This document shows positions 27,143-36,290 of a stretch of DNA of 64,000 nt, piece by piece. Every line of letters starts with the position of its first letter. The first letter of the stretch is position 1. The notes under the pieces were generated by a model. The model ran no database searches. It was not told the origin of the DNA and saw only the letters and a program-made list of their open reading frames with translations. This DNA is from Pseudomonas sp. TNT3 (GTDB lineage Bacteria > Pseudomonadota > Gammaproteobacteria > Pseudomonadales > Pseudomonadaceae): the NCBI RefSeq assembly GCF_010095445.2, contig NZ_WFGV02000005.1, positions 124,001 through 188,000 on the forward strand. Reading direction: 5' to 3'. The position numbers and the translations under genes are program-made.

Positions 27143-28576
27143 TCAGGCCAGTTGCTGCAAAATGTCGCGCAAGCGGTCCAGGGCGGTGTCGATGTCCAGG
27201 GTTTCGATGGCCCCGAACCCCATGAGAAGTCCGGCCTGTGGCGCTTGCTGATAATAAAAGCCTTCAATCGAATAGAGCCCGACTTCAACTTTTTTGGCCA
27301 GTTCGATCAGCAAATGCATATCGATAGGCACTTTGCACATAACCACCATGTGGAAACCTGCCGTGGAAGGCACCGCCTCCAGCCAAGGAGAAAGGTCGGT
27401 GGCCACGCGCGTGAGAATCCGCTCGCGCCGCCCGGCATAAATCGTATGGCAACGTCGAATGTGCTTGAGCAGGCAGCCTTCGGCGATGAACTTGGCCAGC
27501 GCCCATTGGGGCAGGGTGGACGTGTGCAGATCGGTCAATTGCTTGGCGCGGATCACCGCTTCAAGAATCGCCGGTGGCAAAATGGCGTAACCGAGGCGCA
27601 GTTCCGGCAACAGGGTTTTCGAGAATGTCCCGACGTAAGCGACGATGCCCCGCTCATCCATGCTTTGCAGCGAGTCGGTAGGTCGGCCTTCGTAACGAAA
27701 TTCACTGTCGTAATCGTCCTCGATGATGATTGCACCCAGCTCATAGGCCCGTTCGAGCAACGCGATCCGCCGCTCCTGGCTCATCGGAATACCCAGCGGG
27801 AACTGGTGAGACGGCGTCACATAAATCAGTCGCGTTCCCAGCGGAATCTTGTCCACCTGGATACCCTCGGCATCTACCGGCACGCCGATCACGGTAGCGC
27901 CGTGGCTGCCAAACAACAGGCGGGCAGGCGGGTAGCCGGGGTCTTCCATGGCCACAATGCTGCCGGGGCGAGTCATTACCCGAGAGATCAAGTCCAGCGC
28001 CTGTTGCGCGCCGTTGCACACCACCACGTCTTCGTCCTGGCAATTGACCCCGCGAGAAAACGCAATGTGCCGGGCAATCGCATTGCGCAGCGCCGGCAAA
28101 CCTTCAGGCAGGCTGTACAAACCCTTGGAGCCGGCCATCTGGCGCAAGGCATGGGAGGTGCAGCGACGCCAGTCGTCCTGGGGAAACTGGCCCTTGCTGG
28201 TGGCGCCGCCGATAAAGTCGTAGCGCAACGAACCTTCCAGCGTCGGATGACGCAAAAATACCGGGAGGTTGCGCCATGACTCGATGACCTCGGCACTGGC
28301 CAGTTCCGAGTGGCTTTGTTTGCGGGTGATTTTTGACGGTCTGGCGTTGACGTAGGTGCCTTTGCCGATCACGCCGGTGAGGAAGTTTTCGTACGTCAGT
28401 TGCGCGTAGGTATCAGAAATGGTCTTGCGCGAAATACCCAGTTGTTCCGCCAGCAAACGGCTGGGAGGCAGTTGTGTCCCGGCGGCCAGGCGCCCGGATT
28501 CAATGGCGCTACGCAGCTGTGTATAGAGCTGGCCGGTGAGGTCCTTGCGGCCATTGATGACAACATGAAGTTCCAT
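27143..28576 (-). CDS. MocR-type regulator (GntR helix-turn-helix fused to aminotransferase fold)
   Basis: From the ATG at 28576 (MELHVVING) the protein has 477 residues; the frame stays open for 62 further codons upstream without a good start signal. The N-terminus is a GntR winged helix (LPPSRLLAEQLGISRKTISDTYAQL), followed by a fold-type I aminotransferase domain with the PLP lysine in GTFSKTLLPELRLGY and EDDYDSEF upstream of it. MocR proteins sense PLP or amino compounds. It is divergent from an AhpD-like gene 204 bases away, its likely target. Confidence 0.9.
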   Translation of the reverse strand: MELHVVINGRKDLTGQLYTQLRSAIESGRLAAGTQLPPSRLLAEQLGISRKTISDTYAQLTYENFLTGVIGKGTYVNARPSKITRKQSHSELASAEVIESWRNLPVFLRHPTLEGSLRYDFIGGATSKGQFPQDDWRRCTSHALRQMAGSKGLYSLPEGLPALRNAIARHIAFSRGVNCQDEDVVVCNGAQQALDLISRVMTRPGSIVAMEDPGYPPARLLFGSHGATVIGVPVDAEGIQVDKIPLGTRLIYVTPSHQFPLGIPMSQERRIALLERAYELGAIIIEDDYDSEFRYEGRPTDSLQSMDERGIVAYVGTFSKTLLPELRLGYAILPPAILEAVIRAKQLTDLHTSTLPQWALAKFIAEGCLLKHIRRCHTIYAGRRERILTRVATDLSPWLEAVPSTAGFHMVVMCKVPIDMHLLIELAKKVEVGLYSIEGFYYQQAPQAGLLMGFGAIETLDIDTALDRLRDILQQLA

Positions 28577-28780
28577 ACCGGCGGGGCTCCCGGGGCTGTT
28601 GAGCGCGTGTGCGTCGCGCCAGATTACCTGCATGAGGGCTCGCGCAGTAGTTGCGTGGGCGAAAAACCGAGGATTGGTCTGAGGCCAGGGTGGTCCACGG
28701 TTTTTTCGCATAATTGGACCTGTAATCGTCCTCCTTGAGCGCCTACCGTAAAGCGTATCCATCGATACTCGAGGCTCGCC
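28577..28780. promoter_or_regulatory. Divergent promoter region, MocR regulator / AhpD-like gene
   Basis: This 204-base gap separates two divergently transcribed genes. It must contain both promoters and probably the MocR binding sites. A small inverted element TATCCATCGATA lies close to the AhpD-like start (28757-28768). No boxes could be assigned with confidence. Confidence 0.45.
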
Positions 28781-29221
28781 ATGAATTCCCGTCTGGATTA
28801 CTACAGCGCATCACCCAAAGCGATGAAAGCCATGATCGCCATGGAAGCGCTGACCAGTAACCTGAGTATCGAACAGCCCTTGCTGCACCTGATCAAGATC
28901 CGTGCCTCGCAGCTCAATGGCTGCGCGTTCTGCACTGACATGCATTCGGTAGACGCCCGGCGTTTGGGGGAGGCCGATCGCCGGCTGTATTCAATCGTGG
29001 TCTGGCGCGACAGCGGTTTCTTCAATCCCCGCGAGCGCGCCGCACTGGCCTGGACCGAAGCGGTGACCTTACTCTCGCAAAGCCACGTGCCGGACGATGT
29101 CTACGCCCAGGCCCGTGAGCAGTTCAATGAAAGCGAAATGGTCGACCTGACCGTTGCCGTCACCGCGATCAACAGCTGGAATCGCCTGGCCGTGAGCTTT
29201 AGACAAACCCCCAGCGCCTGA
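28781..29221 (+). CDS. AhpD-like carboxymuconolactone decarboxylase family protein
   Basis: The 146-residue all-helical protein has the redox motif NGCAFCTDMHS (Cys48, Cys51, His55) of AhpD-like peroxidase/disulfide reductases, and the family's TEAVTLLS and VAVTAINSWNRLAVSF helices. It probably acts in peroxide or organic-oxidant detoxification. Control by the divergent MocR regulator is inferred from the arrangement. Confidence 0.88.
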   Translation: MNSRLDYYSASPKAMKAMIAMEALTSNLSIEQPLLHLIKIRASQLNGCAFCTDMHSVDARRLGEADRRLYSIVVWRDSGFFNPRERAALAWTEAVTLLSQSHVPDDVYAQAREQFNESEMVDLTVAVTAINSWNRLAVSFRQTPSA

Positions 29222-29307
29222 TGCGTTGATGCCCCCACCTGTCACAGTGAATTCATCAATAGTGCGCAAGATGAAGCTTTCACCGACAGATCGACAGGGA
29301 GTCAGCG

Positions 29308-30228
29308 ATGCCAACGATCGAAACCACCCGCGCCCGCCACATTGATCCCGTGCTGGCGCGGTCTTTCCGGGTCAGCGCCCGTTGTGGCTGTTTCACGCAA
29401 GCGGCTCGCAGCCTTAACATCAAGGCGACCCAATTGCGCAAGCAACTGGCGCAGCTGGAAACGCAGCTGCAGTGTTCGCTGTTCAATCCCTCGGACAATG
29501 GCGTGTCGTTGAGTCGCGATGGTTTGGAGTTTCAGGCGCACTTGATCGCCTTGGCCCATGAGCGCGACTTGCCGGTGATCGAGCAGCCCCTGATACGTCT
29601 GGCCGTGGCCGAACCGATCCTGCATGACATTCTCGGCCGCGACCTGATCTCGCTGGTACGGCGTAACGCCAGCGTTCGACTGGATATCGTCACTCTGGAT
29701 AGCGAGCTGTCACTGCAAGCGATCAGTGCCGATGTGGTGGTGTGGCTGGCGGGCACCGACTCGCCGCTGCCCGGGCCCAGTTTTAACGTCGGTGAGCCGC
29801 AGCGTCTGGCACGACTGGGCTACGTACCGCACATCTCCAAGCGCTATTCGCGGGTCGCGGCCAGGCCGGAAAGTCTTGATGACCTGGCCGACTTTTTATT
29901 GGTGCAATGGCAGCACGACCGTCAGCTCGATGCGTTCAATCCCTGGAACAGCCTGGTGGATCAACGCCTGGCTGCAGTGGTGCGCGTGCACGCCTACGAG
30001 CTGATGCTGGAGATGATCCGCTCCAGCGCCTGCATCGGGCTCGTGCCGCACTACTTGAGCCAGCTTGACCGAGGGCTGGTCGCATTGCCCGGGTTGTTCG
30101 AACAACCGATGGAGCGCCAGGTATGGATGGCGGTCAATACCGAGTCGCGAGGACAGCCTGATGTGCAGATGCTCGTCGAGCTGATCGAGAACACCTTCAA
30201 CGAACGACGTGAATGGTTCCAAGCCTGA
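29308..30228 (+). CDS. LysR-family transcriptional regulator
   Basis: The 306-residue protein has an N-terminal helix-turn-helix (about 18-75; CGCFTQAARSLNIKATQLRKQLAQLE), somewhat divergent from typical LysR, followed by an effector-binding domain. GGGAG lies before the ATG. It follows the AhpD-like gene by 86 bases on the same strand. The effector and targets are unknown. Confidence 0.82.
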   Translation: MPTIETTRARHIDPVLARSFRVSARCGCFTQAARSLNIKATQLRKQLAQLETQLQCSLFNPSDNGVSLSRDGLEFQAHLIALAHERDLPVIEQPLIRLAVAEPILHDILGRDLISLVRRNASVRLDIVTLDSELSLQAISADVVVWLAGTDSPLPGPSFNVGEPQRLARLGYVPHISKRYSRVAARPESLDDLADFLLVQWQHDRQLDAFNPWNSLVDQRLAAVVRVHAYELMLEMIRSSACIGLVPHYLSQLDRGLVALPGLFEQPMERQVWMAVNTESRGQPDVQMLVELIENTFNERREWFQA

Positions 30229-30240
30229 ACACAACACCCC

Positions 30241-30331
30241 TGTGGGAGCTAGCCTGCTAGCGATTACGGTCTGCCAGTCGATATCCATGTTGCCTGACAC
30301 ACCGCTAATCGCCAGCAGGCTAGCTCCCACA
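30241..30331. repeat. REP doublet (TGTGGGAGCTAGCCTGCTAGCGAT type)
   Basis: Inverted 24-base arms at 30241-30264 and 30308-30331, one mismatch. The core differs from the other REP types in the window. Confidence 0.88.
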
Positions 30332-30402
30332 TTGGATCTCGCCACAGTCGACGATGGCGTTATAGAGTAAGCAGCCATGTCTGCATCAAGGATGAATCAC
30401 CC

Positions 30403-30924
30403 ATGTCGCTTTCCGACTCCGTCATCACCCTCGAACGCTTCAACGAAACGCACCTCGACGGCATTACCGCCCTCTACAACGACCCGGTGGTCACGCGCCA
30501 GGTGCTGCAGATGCCGTTTCAGACCGTCGACGTCTGGCGCAAGCGCCTGGCGTCGGACAATGAGCGCGTGGTGCAGCTGGTTGCGCTGCATCAGGGCACG
30601 GTCATCGGCAATCTCGGCCTTGAACAGTACTCGCGGATTCGGCGCAGCCATGCGGGCAGCCTCGGCATGGGTGTCGCGTCGGCGTGGCAAGGCAAAGGCA
30701 TCGGCACAAAACTGCTGACTGCTGCGCTGGATATCGCCGACAACTGGATGAACCTGCGACGAGTCGAGCTTTCGGTCTACAGCGATAACGAAGCGGCTAT
30801 CGGCTTGTATCGCAAGTTCGGCTTCGAGACCGAAGGCTCGTTGCGCGACTACGCCGTGCGTGACGGCGTCTATGTGGATGCCTTGAGCATGGCGCGCCTG
30901 CGTCACATGCCTGGCACCCATTGA
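30403..30924 (+). CDS. GNAT-family N-acetyltransferase
   Basis: The 173-residue protein has the acetyl-CoA binding motif A with its preceding strand (GSLGMGVASAWQGKGIGTKLL, Q/RxxGxG/A pattern) and the later motif B strand RRVELSVYSDNEAAIGLYRKFGFETEG. The early FNETHLDGITALYNDPVVTRQ resembles RimJ/SpeG-like members that acetylate small amines or protein N-termini. The substrate is not identifiable. Its stop lies next to the convergent racemase gene. Confidence 0.9.
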   Translation: MSLSDSVITLERFNETHLDGITALYNDPVVTRQVLQMPFQTVDVWRKRLASDNERVVQLVALHQGTVIGNLGLEQYSRIRRSHAGSLGMGVASAWQGKGIGTKLLTAALDIADNWMNLRRVELSVYSDNEAAIGLYRKFGFETEGSLRDYAVRDGVYVDALSMARLRHMPGTH

Positions 30925-30925
30925 T

Positions 30926-31618
30926 TCAGTCGCCCAATGCAAACGCCACCGCCGCCTGTGCATGCAGTTCGGTGGTGTCGAGCAAGGGCAGGGCGCTGTG
31001 TTCGGGTTTGATCAGCAGACCGATTTCGGTGCAGCCAAGGATGATGGCCTGCGCCCCACGTCGGGTGAGGGATTCAATCACCTGTTGATAGACCTTGCGT
31101 GAGGCCTCGCTGATCACGCCGACGCACAACTCGTCATAGATGATCCGGTGCACGGCCTGGCGCTCATCTGTCTCTGGTACCAGCACACTCAGCCCTTGAG
31201 CGATCAGGCGATCCTTGAGGAAGTCCTGCTCCATGGTGAACGCCGTGCCCAACAAACCAACCTTCAGTGCGCCCATGTTGACGGCAGCCCGGCCAACCGG
31301 ATCGGCGATGTGCAGAAACGGAATACTGATAGCGTCCTGAATCTGCCCGGCGACCTTGTGCATGGTGTTGGTACACAGCACCACGCACTCAGCGCCACCC
31401 GCTTGCAGCCGTTGTGCCGCGTCCACCAGAATCGCCGCCGCATCGTCCCAGCGCCCCGCATGCTGGGCCTGTTCGACCGGGCCGAAATCGACGCTGTGCA
31501 TGAGCAGTTTTGCCGAACGCAATGGCCCCAGCCGGTCGCGAACCTCTTGGTTGATCAGACGGTAATACTCGGCGCTGGATTCCCAGCTCATGCCGCCGAT
31601 AAGGCCGATGGTGTGCAT
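30926..31618 (-). CDS. Aspartate/glutamate racemase family protein
   Basis: This 230-residue PLP-independent racemase has both catalytic cysteines in context, VVLCTNTMH and IILGCTEIGLL, and starts with the family signature IGLIGGMSWESSAEYYRLIN. It probably interconverts D- and L-aspartate (YgeA/RacX type) or related amino acids. It is monocistronic; AGGA precedes the ATG. Confidence 0.92.
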   Translation of the reverse strand: MHTIGLIGGMSWESSAEYYRLINQEVRDRLGPLRSAKLLMHSVDFGPVEQAQHAGRWDDAAAILVDAAQRLQAGGAECVVLCTNTMHKVAGQIQDAISIPFLHIADPVGRAAVNMGALKVGLLGTAFTMEQDFLKDRLIAQGLSVLVPETDERQAVHRIIYDELCVGVISEASRKVYQQVIESLTRRGAQAIILGCTEIGLLIKPEHSALPLLDTTELHAQAAVAFALGD

Positions 31619-31772
31619 GGTGTATTCCTGTGGGTTTGGAGAAAACCAGAGTGCCGTGGATCGACATTCAGATCCATCGCAAAATGCCGTTCAGGCTTTT
31701 AGTCAAACATCGGTAGCGCGCATCTGCCATGCTCAAAGTCCGCAGCACTGCTTCAACCAAAGGAACACGGCA

Positions 31773-32267
31773 ATGGACGACGTAAAGCAACTGGGTGAGA
31801 TGCTTCGCCAATACGCAGAAAGCGAAGCGCACAAGAAACAACTGTTTGAGTCGCAATCGGCTGTGTGGGCAACGCGCATTGGTGAACTGTTCGATCAGAT
31901 CCAGCAATGGCTGGAACCGGTTCAGACGCCGAACCTGCTGGAAGTCAAACGCGAAGCGTACGTTGCCTTTGGGCCAAGCGTTCCGGTCGAAACGTCGATT
32001 TTCAAGACTGAAAAACTCAGCATTGTCATCGCCGGCAAGCCTGTGGAATTCGTCCCGGACGTCATGGGCACGGGCGGTCAGATTTCTTTGGCGGTCATGG
32101 GCCTGACGGCCGCGCGCTACGGCAGCATTTCGCTGGTCTGCCTGCCACCGTCCGCTAGCTGGCAATGGCGCAAGACCAATGGCTTGAAAGACCCGGATAC
32201 GTTCGCTTTCGATGCTGACTTTTTGGCGCAGCAACTGCAGAGCCTGATTCCTCGCGAACGTGGCTGA
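31773..32267 (+). CDS. Hypothetical protein, 164 residues
   Basis: The ATG at 31773 follows AAAGGA by eight bases and is preferred to upstream starts in the same frame. The product begins with a charged helical segment (DDVKQLGEMLRQYAESEAHKKQLFESQ), followed by a beta-rich region (KLSIVIAGKPVEFVPDVMG) and ends LQSLIPRERG. There is no signal peptide or membrane segment. I do not recognise a family. REP elements follow it. Confidence 0.7.
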   Translation: MDDVKQLGEMLRQYAESEAHKKQLFESQSAVWATRIGELFDQIQQWLEPVQTPNLLEVKREAYVAFGPSVPVETSIFKTEKLSIVIAGKPVEFVPDVMGTGGQISLAVMGLTAARYGSISLVCLPPSASWQWRKTNGLKDPDTFAFDADFLAQQLQSLIPRERG

Positions 32268-32290
32268 ATTCCCAGATAAAACACCTCTCC

Positions 32291-32395
32291 TGTAGGAGCT
32301 GAGCTTGCTCGCGATGACGGTGTATCAGTTAAAGAGATTTCGACTGACACACCGCCATCGTCGGAACGCCGCCCGGACCAAGCTCAGCTCCTACA
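32291..32395. repeat. Asymmetric REP doublet before the ccoQ-like gene
   Basis: The left arm (32291-32323, TGTAGGAGCTGAGCTTGCTC...) and right arm (32347-32395) share their outer bases, but the right arm contains a different inner block (GGTCCGGGCGGCGTTCCGAC in reverse complement). It therefore combines two REP subtypes. Confidence 0.8.
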
Positions 32396-32410
32396 GGGGG
32401 GCGTGGTGGA

Positions 32411-32632
32411 TTAGATATCGAGGTTGATCCAGCCTGGTTTCACCTCTTCCGGCGCGACCGCTTTCACTTTCAACCCGGTCGCCATTTCCACCCGCCGCGC
32501 CACCTCCGGGTCATCGGCAAACGGAATCAGGCTCGCATCCTCCAGGCTTTGCGCGGTCTGGCGCTTGAAGCAATACTCGACCGCCAGCCAGAGCGCGATC
32601 ACCGCTACGCCATTCATCATCAGCTCGAACAT
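32411..32632 (-). CDS. CcoQ-like small membrane protein next to orphan ccoN
   Basis: The 73-residue protein has one N-terminal membrane helix (MNGVAVIALWLAVEYCF) followed by a basic stop and the segment EDASLIPFADDPEVARR, which resembles the post-helix LPFADE segment of CcoQ. It lies 14 bases downstream of an orphan ccoN, as in the ccoN4-Q4 pair of P. aeruginosa. Probably an assembly or stability subunit for alternative cbb3 isoforms. Confidence 0.65.
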   Translation of the reverse strand: MFELMMNGVAVIALWLAVEYCFKRQTAQSLEDASLIPFADDPEVARRVEMATGLKVKAVAPEEVKPGWINLDI

Positions 32633-32646
32633 TGCGGTTGCTCCCT

Positions 32647-34074
32647 TCAGGCAATCTGCGCTTCGCGTTCAGCCATCGCCACATCGGCGACCCGCACCGT
32701 GCGCCACACGTTGTAAGCCATCAGCAGCATGCCGCTGAGGAAGAACACGCCACCGACAAACCGCACAACGAACCCCGGATGACTGGCCTGCAACGCCTCG
32801 ACGAACGAGTAGGTCAATGTGCCGTCGTCATTGATCGCGCGCCACATCAAGCCTTGGGTAATACCGTTGACCCACATCGAGGCGATGTACAACACCGTGC
32901 CGATGGTTGCGAGCCAGAAGTGCGTATTGATCAGCGGCGTGCTGTGCATTTGCTCGCGCCCGAAGACCTTCGGGACCATGTGATAAACGGCGCCAAAGGT
33001 GATCATAGCGACCCAGCCCAGTGCGCCGGCGTGCACGTGGCCGATGGTCCAGTCGGTGTAGTGGGAGAGGGCGTTGACAGTCTTGATCGCCATCATCGGC
33101 CCTTCAAAGGTCGACATACCGTAGAAGGCCAGGGACAGCACTAGAAAACGCAGGATCGGGTCGGTGCGCAACTTATGCCAGGCGCCTGACAGCGTCATCA
33201 TTCCGTTGATCATCCCGCCCCAACTTGGTGCCAGCAGGATCAGCGACATCGCCATGCCCAGCGACTGCGCCCAGTCCGGTAGTGCGGTGTAATGCAGGTG
33301 GTGCGGACCGGCCCAGATGTACAAGGTGATCAGCGCCCAGAAGTGCACGATCGATAACCGATAGGAGTACACGGGACGGTTCACTTGCTTGGGCACGAAG
33401 TAATACATCATCCCGAGGAATCCAGTGGTCAGGAAAAAGCCCACCGCGTTATGCCCGTACCACCACTGGACCATGGCGTCGGTGGCCCCGGCATACACCG
33501 GGTAGGACTTGAACCAGTCCACCGGAATCGACAGGTGATTGACCACGTGCAACATGGCAATGACCACGATGAAGGCGCCGAAGAACCAGTTACCTACGTA
33601 GATGTGTTTGGTCTTGCGCTGGACCACGGTGGTGAAGAACACAATGGCGTACGCGACCCAGACTACGGTCATCCATACCGCGCCGGTGAATTCGATTTCG
33701 GCGTATTCCTTGGTGGTGGTGTAGCCCAGGGGAAGGCTGACCAGCATGACCACGATCACCGATTGCCAGCCCCAGAATGTGAACGCCGCCAGCTTGTCTG
33801 AAAACAGGCGTACCTGGCAGGTGCGCTGCACGGCGTAATAACTGGCGGCGAATTGTGCGCTGCCGGCGAAACCGAAAATCACCAGGCTGGTGTGCAGCGG
33901 TCGCAGGCGGCCGAAGGTGGTCCATGGCAGGTCGAGGTTCATCTCGGGCCACACCAGTTGCGAGGCGATCCACACCCCCATCGCCATCCCCACGACACCC
34001 CAGACGATGGTTGCCACGATGAATTGGCGCACGACCTTGTAGTTATAGGCCTGGCCGGTTGTTGCTGTGCTCAT
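32647..34074 (-). CDS. ccoN: Orphan cbb3-type cytochrome c oxidase subunit I
   Basis: The catalytic subunit of cbb3 oxidase: 475 residues from [18 protein letters not shown], about twelve helices, with conserved heme/copper histidines in [38 protein letters not shown] and [14 protein letters not shown]. No ccoO or ccoP is nearby, so this is an orphan CcoN that would need the oxidase subunits made elsewhere (as CcoN3/N4 of P. aeruginosa). An ATG at 34080 is an alternative start. Only a CcoQ-like gene follows. No clear Anr box was found upstream. Confidence 0.93.
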   Translation of the reverse strand: MSTATTGQAYNYKVVRQFIVATIVWGVVGMAMGVWIASQLVWPEMNLDLPWTTFGRLRPLHTSLVIFGFAGSAQFAASYYAVQRTCQVRLFSDKLAAFTFWGWQSVIVVMLVSLPLGYTTTKEYAEIEFTGAVWMTVVWVAYAIVFFTTVVQRKTKHIYVGNWFFGAFIVVIAMLHVVNHLSIPVDWFKSYPVYAGATDAMVQWWYGHNAVGFFLTTGFLGMMYYFVPKQVNRPVYSYRLSIVHFWALITLYIWAGPHHLHYTALPDWAQSLGMAMSLILLAPSWGGMINGMMTLSGAWHKLRTDPILRFLVLSLAFYGMSTFEGPMMAIKTVNALSHYTDWTIGHVHAGALGWVAMITFGAVYHMVPKVFGREQMHSTPLINTHFWLATIGTVLYIASMWVNGITQGLMWRAINDDGTLTYSFVEALQASHPGFVVRFVGGVFFLSGMLLMAYNVWRTVRVADVAMAEREAQIA

Positions 34075-34193
34075 GGTCATTGCTTCCACGGTTGCAAAGT
34101 AGTGCCAGGCCACCCGGCCTGACAGGTCCTGCACTGTAGAAACCCTGCCCGAAACAAAACAGACTCAGAAAAACGTCATTTATACGGATCAGA

Positions 34194-34500
34194 TTAAAAG
34201 GCACATCTGCGGCGTTTTGCCGCTCGCTGATATGGTTTTTCAGTCTTGAGACGAAGGTGCCCCCAACTGACCTGCGCGCTGCCCAATCCATCGCGAGAAG
34301 CACTGAGCAGATCCCGTGCGGTGGCGATGCGTACCGCTTTCACCGGATCACTCAACCACGGCGTCAACAACGGCGTTCGTTCCTGGCCAATCCTTGACCT
34401 GCTCGCTGTGACAGCCCTGACACTGCTGCTTATCGACCGTCTTCGCTGGCGCCAGTGCGACCGGTTGCGGCTGGGCCCGACTTCTGCAGCCCATGCGCGT
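34194..34500 (-). pseudogene. Remnant of a c-type cytochrome / HEAT-TPR protein gene
   Basis: Upstream of ccoN the minus strand encodes PVALAPAKTVDKQQCQGCHS followed by EQVKDWP, with a heme-binding CxxCH at 34408-34422, ending at a stop at 34348-34350. An overlapping second frame continues TPWLSDPVKAVRIATARDLL, a HEAT-like segment typical of multiheme TPR cytochromes, to a stop at 34194. The two pieces of one long protein type are joined out of frame, with the middle missing, so this looks like a deletion-decayed gene. The plus-strand frame over this region is a shadow. Confidence 0.5.
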
Positions 34501-34688
34501 TTGCCTTCAGACGCGCGTTCAAGCTCAGTGCAGCTTTGCCGGATGACCGGCGACCGTCAAATAACGGTTGTAGGCGTACGTACGCCGTTAAACAGCCAGG
34601 GTGATTTTTCGTACAACATCTGTTGCTGTGTCTATACCTGTAACACTCTTACCCGTAATGTTGTGCGCTTACTTACAGGCGTTACCGC

Positions 34689-35360
34689 ATGAAGCTAGCG
34701 TTAATGATGAGCACGCTGTGCATTGCCTCGATCGGAGTTGTAGGCTGTGCCAGCAAAGTTGTTGAACCCGACCAGTACTCGGGCTTTCTCAAAGATTACA
34801 GCCAACTCAAGGAAACCGAGTCACCGTCAGGTGCCACGGTGATGCGCTGGATAGATCCCAAGCTGGACGTCAACAAGTTCAACAGCGTTTACATCGAGCC
34901 GACCCAGCTTTATCCAAAGCCTCAGCCAACCGTGAAAATCCCTCAGGCAACCCTCAACGGTATTACCAGCTACTACGATCAAGCCCTCAAGCGTGAAATC
35001 GGCAAATCCTTGCCATTGGCCACAGGCCCAGGTCCTGGTGTGATCGTGGTGCGTGCCGCCATCACTGCCGTCAGCAGCTCGACCGAAGGCCTCAAGCCGT
35101 ATGAAGTGATCCCGATCGCACTGGTCGCCGCAGCGGTCAGCACGGCCAGCGGTATTCGTGATCAGGAAACCGACCTGGCCACTGAAGCGGTGTTTCTTGA
35201 TGGCAGCGACAACCACGTAATCGCCCAGGTGGTGCGCAAAGGCACCGGTAAACCGCTGGAAAACGATTCCCAGGTCATGAAAGCCGATGACGTCAAAGGC
35301 GTTCTCGATGGTTGGGCTGCGGATCTGCATCAGTCTTACCTGAAGCTCAAGTCCAAGTAA
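34689..35360 (+). CDS. DUF3313-type lipoprotein
   Basis: The 223-residue protein starts MKLALMMSTLCIASIGVVGC: lipobox VVGC with Cys20. The mature part contains YSGFLKDYSQLKE and MRWIDPKLDVNKFNSVYIEP, features of DUF3313 lipoproteins, then a strand-rich middle (GVIVVRAAITAVSS) and a C-terminal GVLDGWAADLHQSYLKLKSK helix. Function unknown; predicted to be anchored in the outer membrane facing the periplasm. Confidence 0.8.
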   Translation: MKLALMMSTLCIASIGVVGCASKVVEPDQYSGFLKDYSQLKETESPSGATVMRWIDPKLDVNKFNSVYIEPTQLYPKPQPTVKIPQATLNGITSYYDQALKREIGKSLPLATGPGPGVIVVRAAITAVSSSTEGLKPYEVIPIALVAAAVSTASGIRDQETDLATEAVFLDGSDNHVIAQVVRKGTGKPLENDSQVMKADDVKGVLDGWAADLHQSYLKLKSK

Positions 35361-35380
35361 TGTATCGGGGCTGATGGCCT

Positions 35381-35456
35381 CATCGCGAGCAGGCTCGTTC
35401 CCACATTCGATCTCTGGTGTACACGGGACCTGGTGGGAGCGGGCTTGCTCGCGATG
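35381..35456. repeat. REP doublet after the DUF3313-type gene
   Basis: An imperfect inverted pair, CATCGCGAGCAGGCTCG...CCCACA (35381-35405) and TGGGAGCGGGCTTGCTCGCG (35433-35456), separated by about 27 bases. The rest of the gap to 35647 holds nothing I can name. Confidence 0.82.
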
Positions 35457-35647
35457 GCGGTATCACGTGCGCGACATCACTCCGCTCGACTGCCTTGCAG
35501 TCGCGAAGCATTTAGCTAACCGGATTTCTCTGTTGCATTGCATGCGTACTTATTGAGGACGCTTCGCGACGTGGCGGGAGCAAGCCGCCGAGCCACAGGG
35601 GTGGTCATGGTGCTGAGGGTCGCGTGGGCGATTTCCAGAGTCCCGCT

Positions 35648-36073
35648 TCAGGACTTCTTGACCTGAGCCCGCACTCTTTCTTCCTGCTCACGCAATTCAG
35701 GGGTGAACTCCTCACCGAAATCTTCCGCCGAGTACACCGGGCGTATCTCGATCTCGGCGTCGGTGCCCGGCATCGGGTTAGGGCAGCGCTTGACCCAGTC
35801 GATGGCTTCCTGCTTCGACTTCACTTCCCAGATCCAGTAGCCGGCGATCAGCTCCCTGGTTTGCGCGAACGGCCCGTCGATCACCGTGCGCTGCTCACCC
35901 GAGAAACGCACGCGGGCACCTTTGCTGCTGGGCTGCAGGCCGTCGCAATCGATGAGGATGCCGGCCTTGGCCAGTTCCTCGTTGTAGTTGCCCATGGCGG
36001 TCATCAGTTCTTCGCTGGGCAGTACTCCCGCCTCTGAGTCGGTGCTGGCTTTTACAATGATCATGAATCGCAT
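35648..36073 (-). CDS. YCII-related (DGPF domain) protein
   Basis: The 141-residue protein of the DGPF/YCII family has the N-terminal strand MRFMIIVKAS and the motif VIDGPFAQTRELIAGYWIWE in the middle, followed by the SKQEAIDWVKRCP helix. Members are encoded with ECF sigma factors in many bacteria, but none is seen here. The biochemical activity is unknown. GGAG precedes the ATG. Confidence 0.88.
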   Translation of the reverse strand: MRFMIIVKASTDSEAGVLPSEELMTAMGNYNEELAKAGILIDCDGLQPSSKGARVRFSGEQRTVIDGPFAQTRELIAGYWIWEVKSKQEAIDWVKRCPNPMPGTDAEIEIRPVYSAEDFGEEFTPELREQEERVRAQVKKS

Positions 36074-36290
36074 GGCTTTTCTCCGCAGGGTTGGTTGGAT
36101 TCACGAGTAGTCGTATGGCGGCCATCCAAATCGACAGGGTGAGCCACGAAAATGTCCAGCGGCAGAAGTTGTATCCAATTCATTCGACAGAACTTCACAA
36201 TTTGTATCTGGGCATAGGTCGCCGGCCCATTTCATGGTTAACTTCTGCCTCGTCGAATTCTCTCTATCAACGTTCAGAAGGACTCAGTTC

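Noticed and set aside
28577..28762. Upstream extension of the MocR regulator by 62 residues
   Set aside because: It overlaps the divergent promoter region and encodes Arg/Pro-rich sequence; MELHVVING is the usual family start.
34246..34692. Plus-strand open frame before the DUF3313-type gene
   Set aside because: It has Arg/Ser/Cys-rich composition and no ribosome site; the minus strand of the same region holds cytochrome-like segments, which explain it better.
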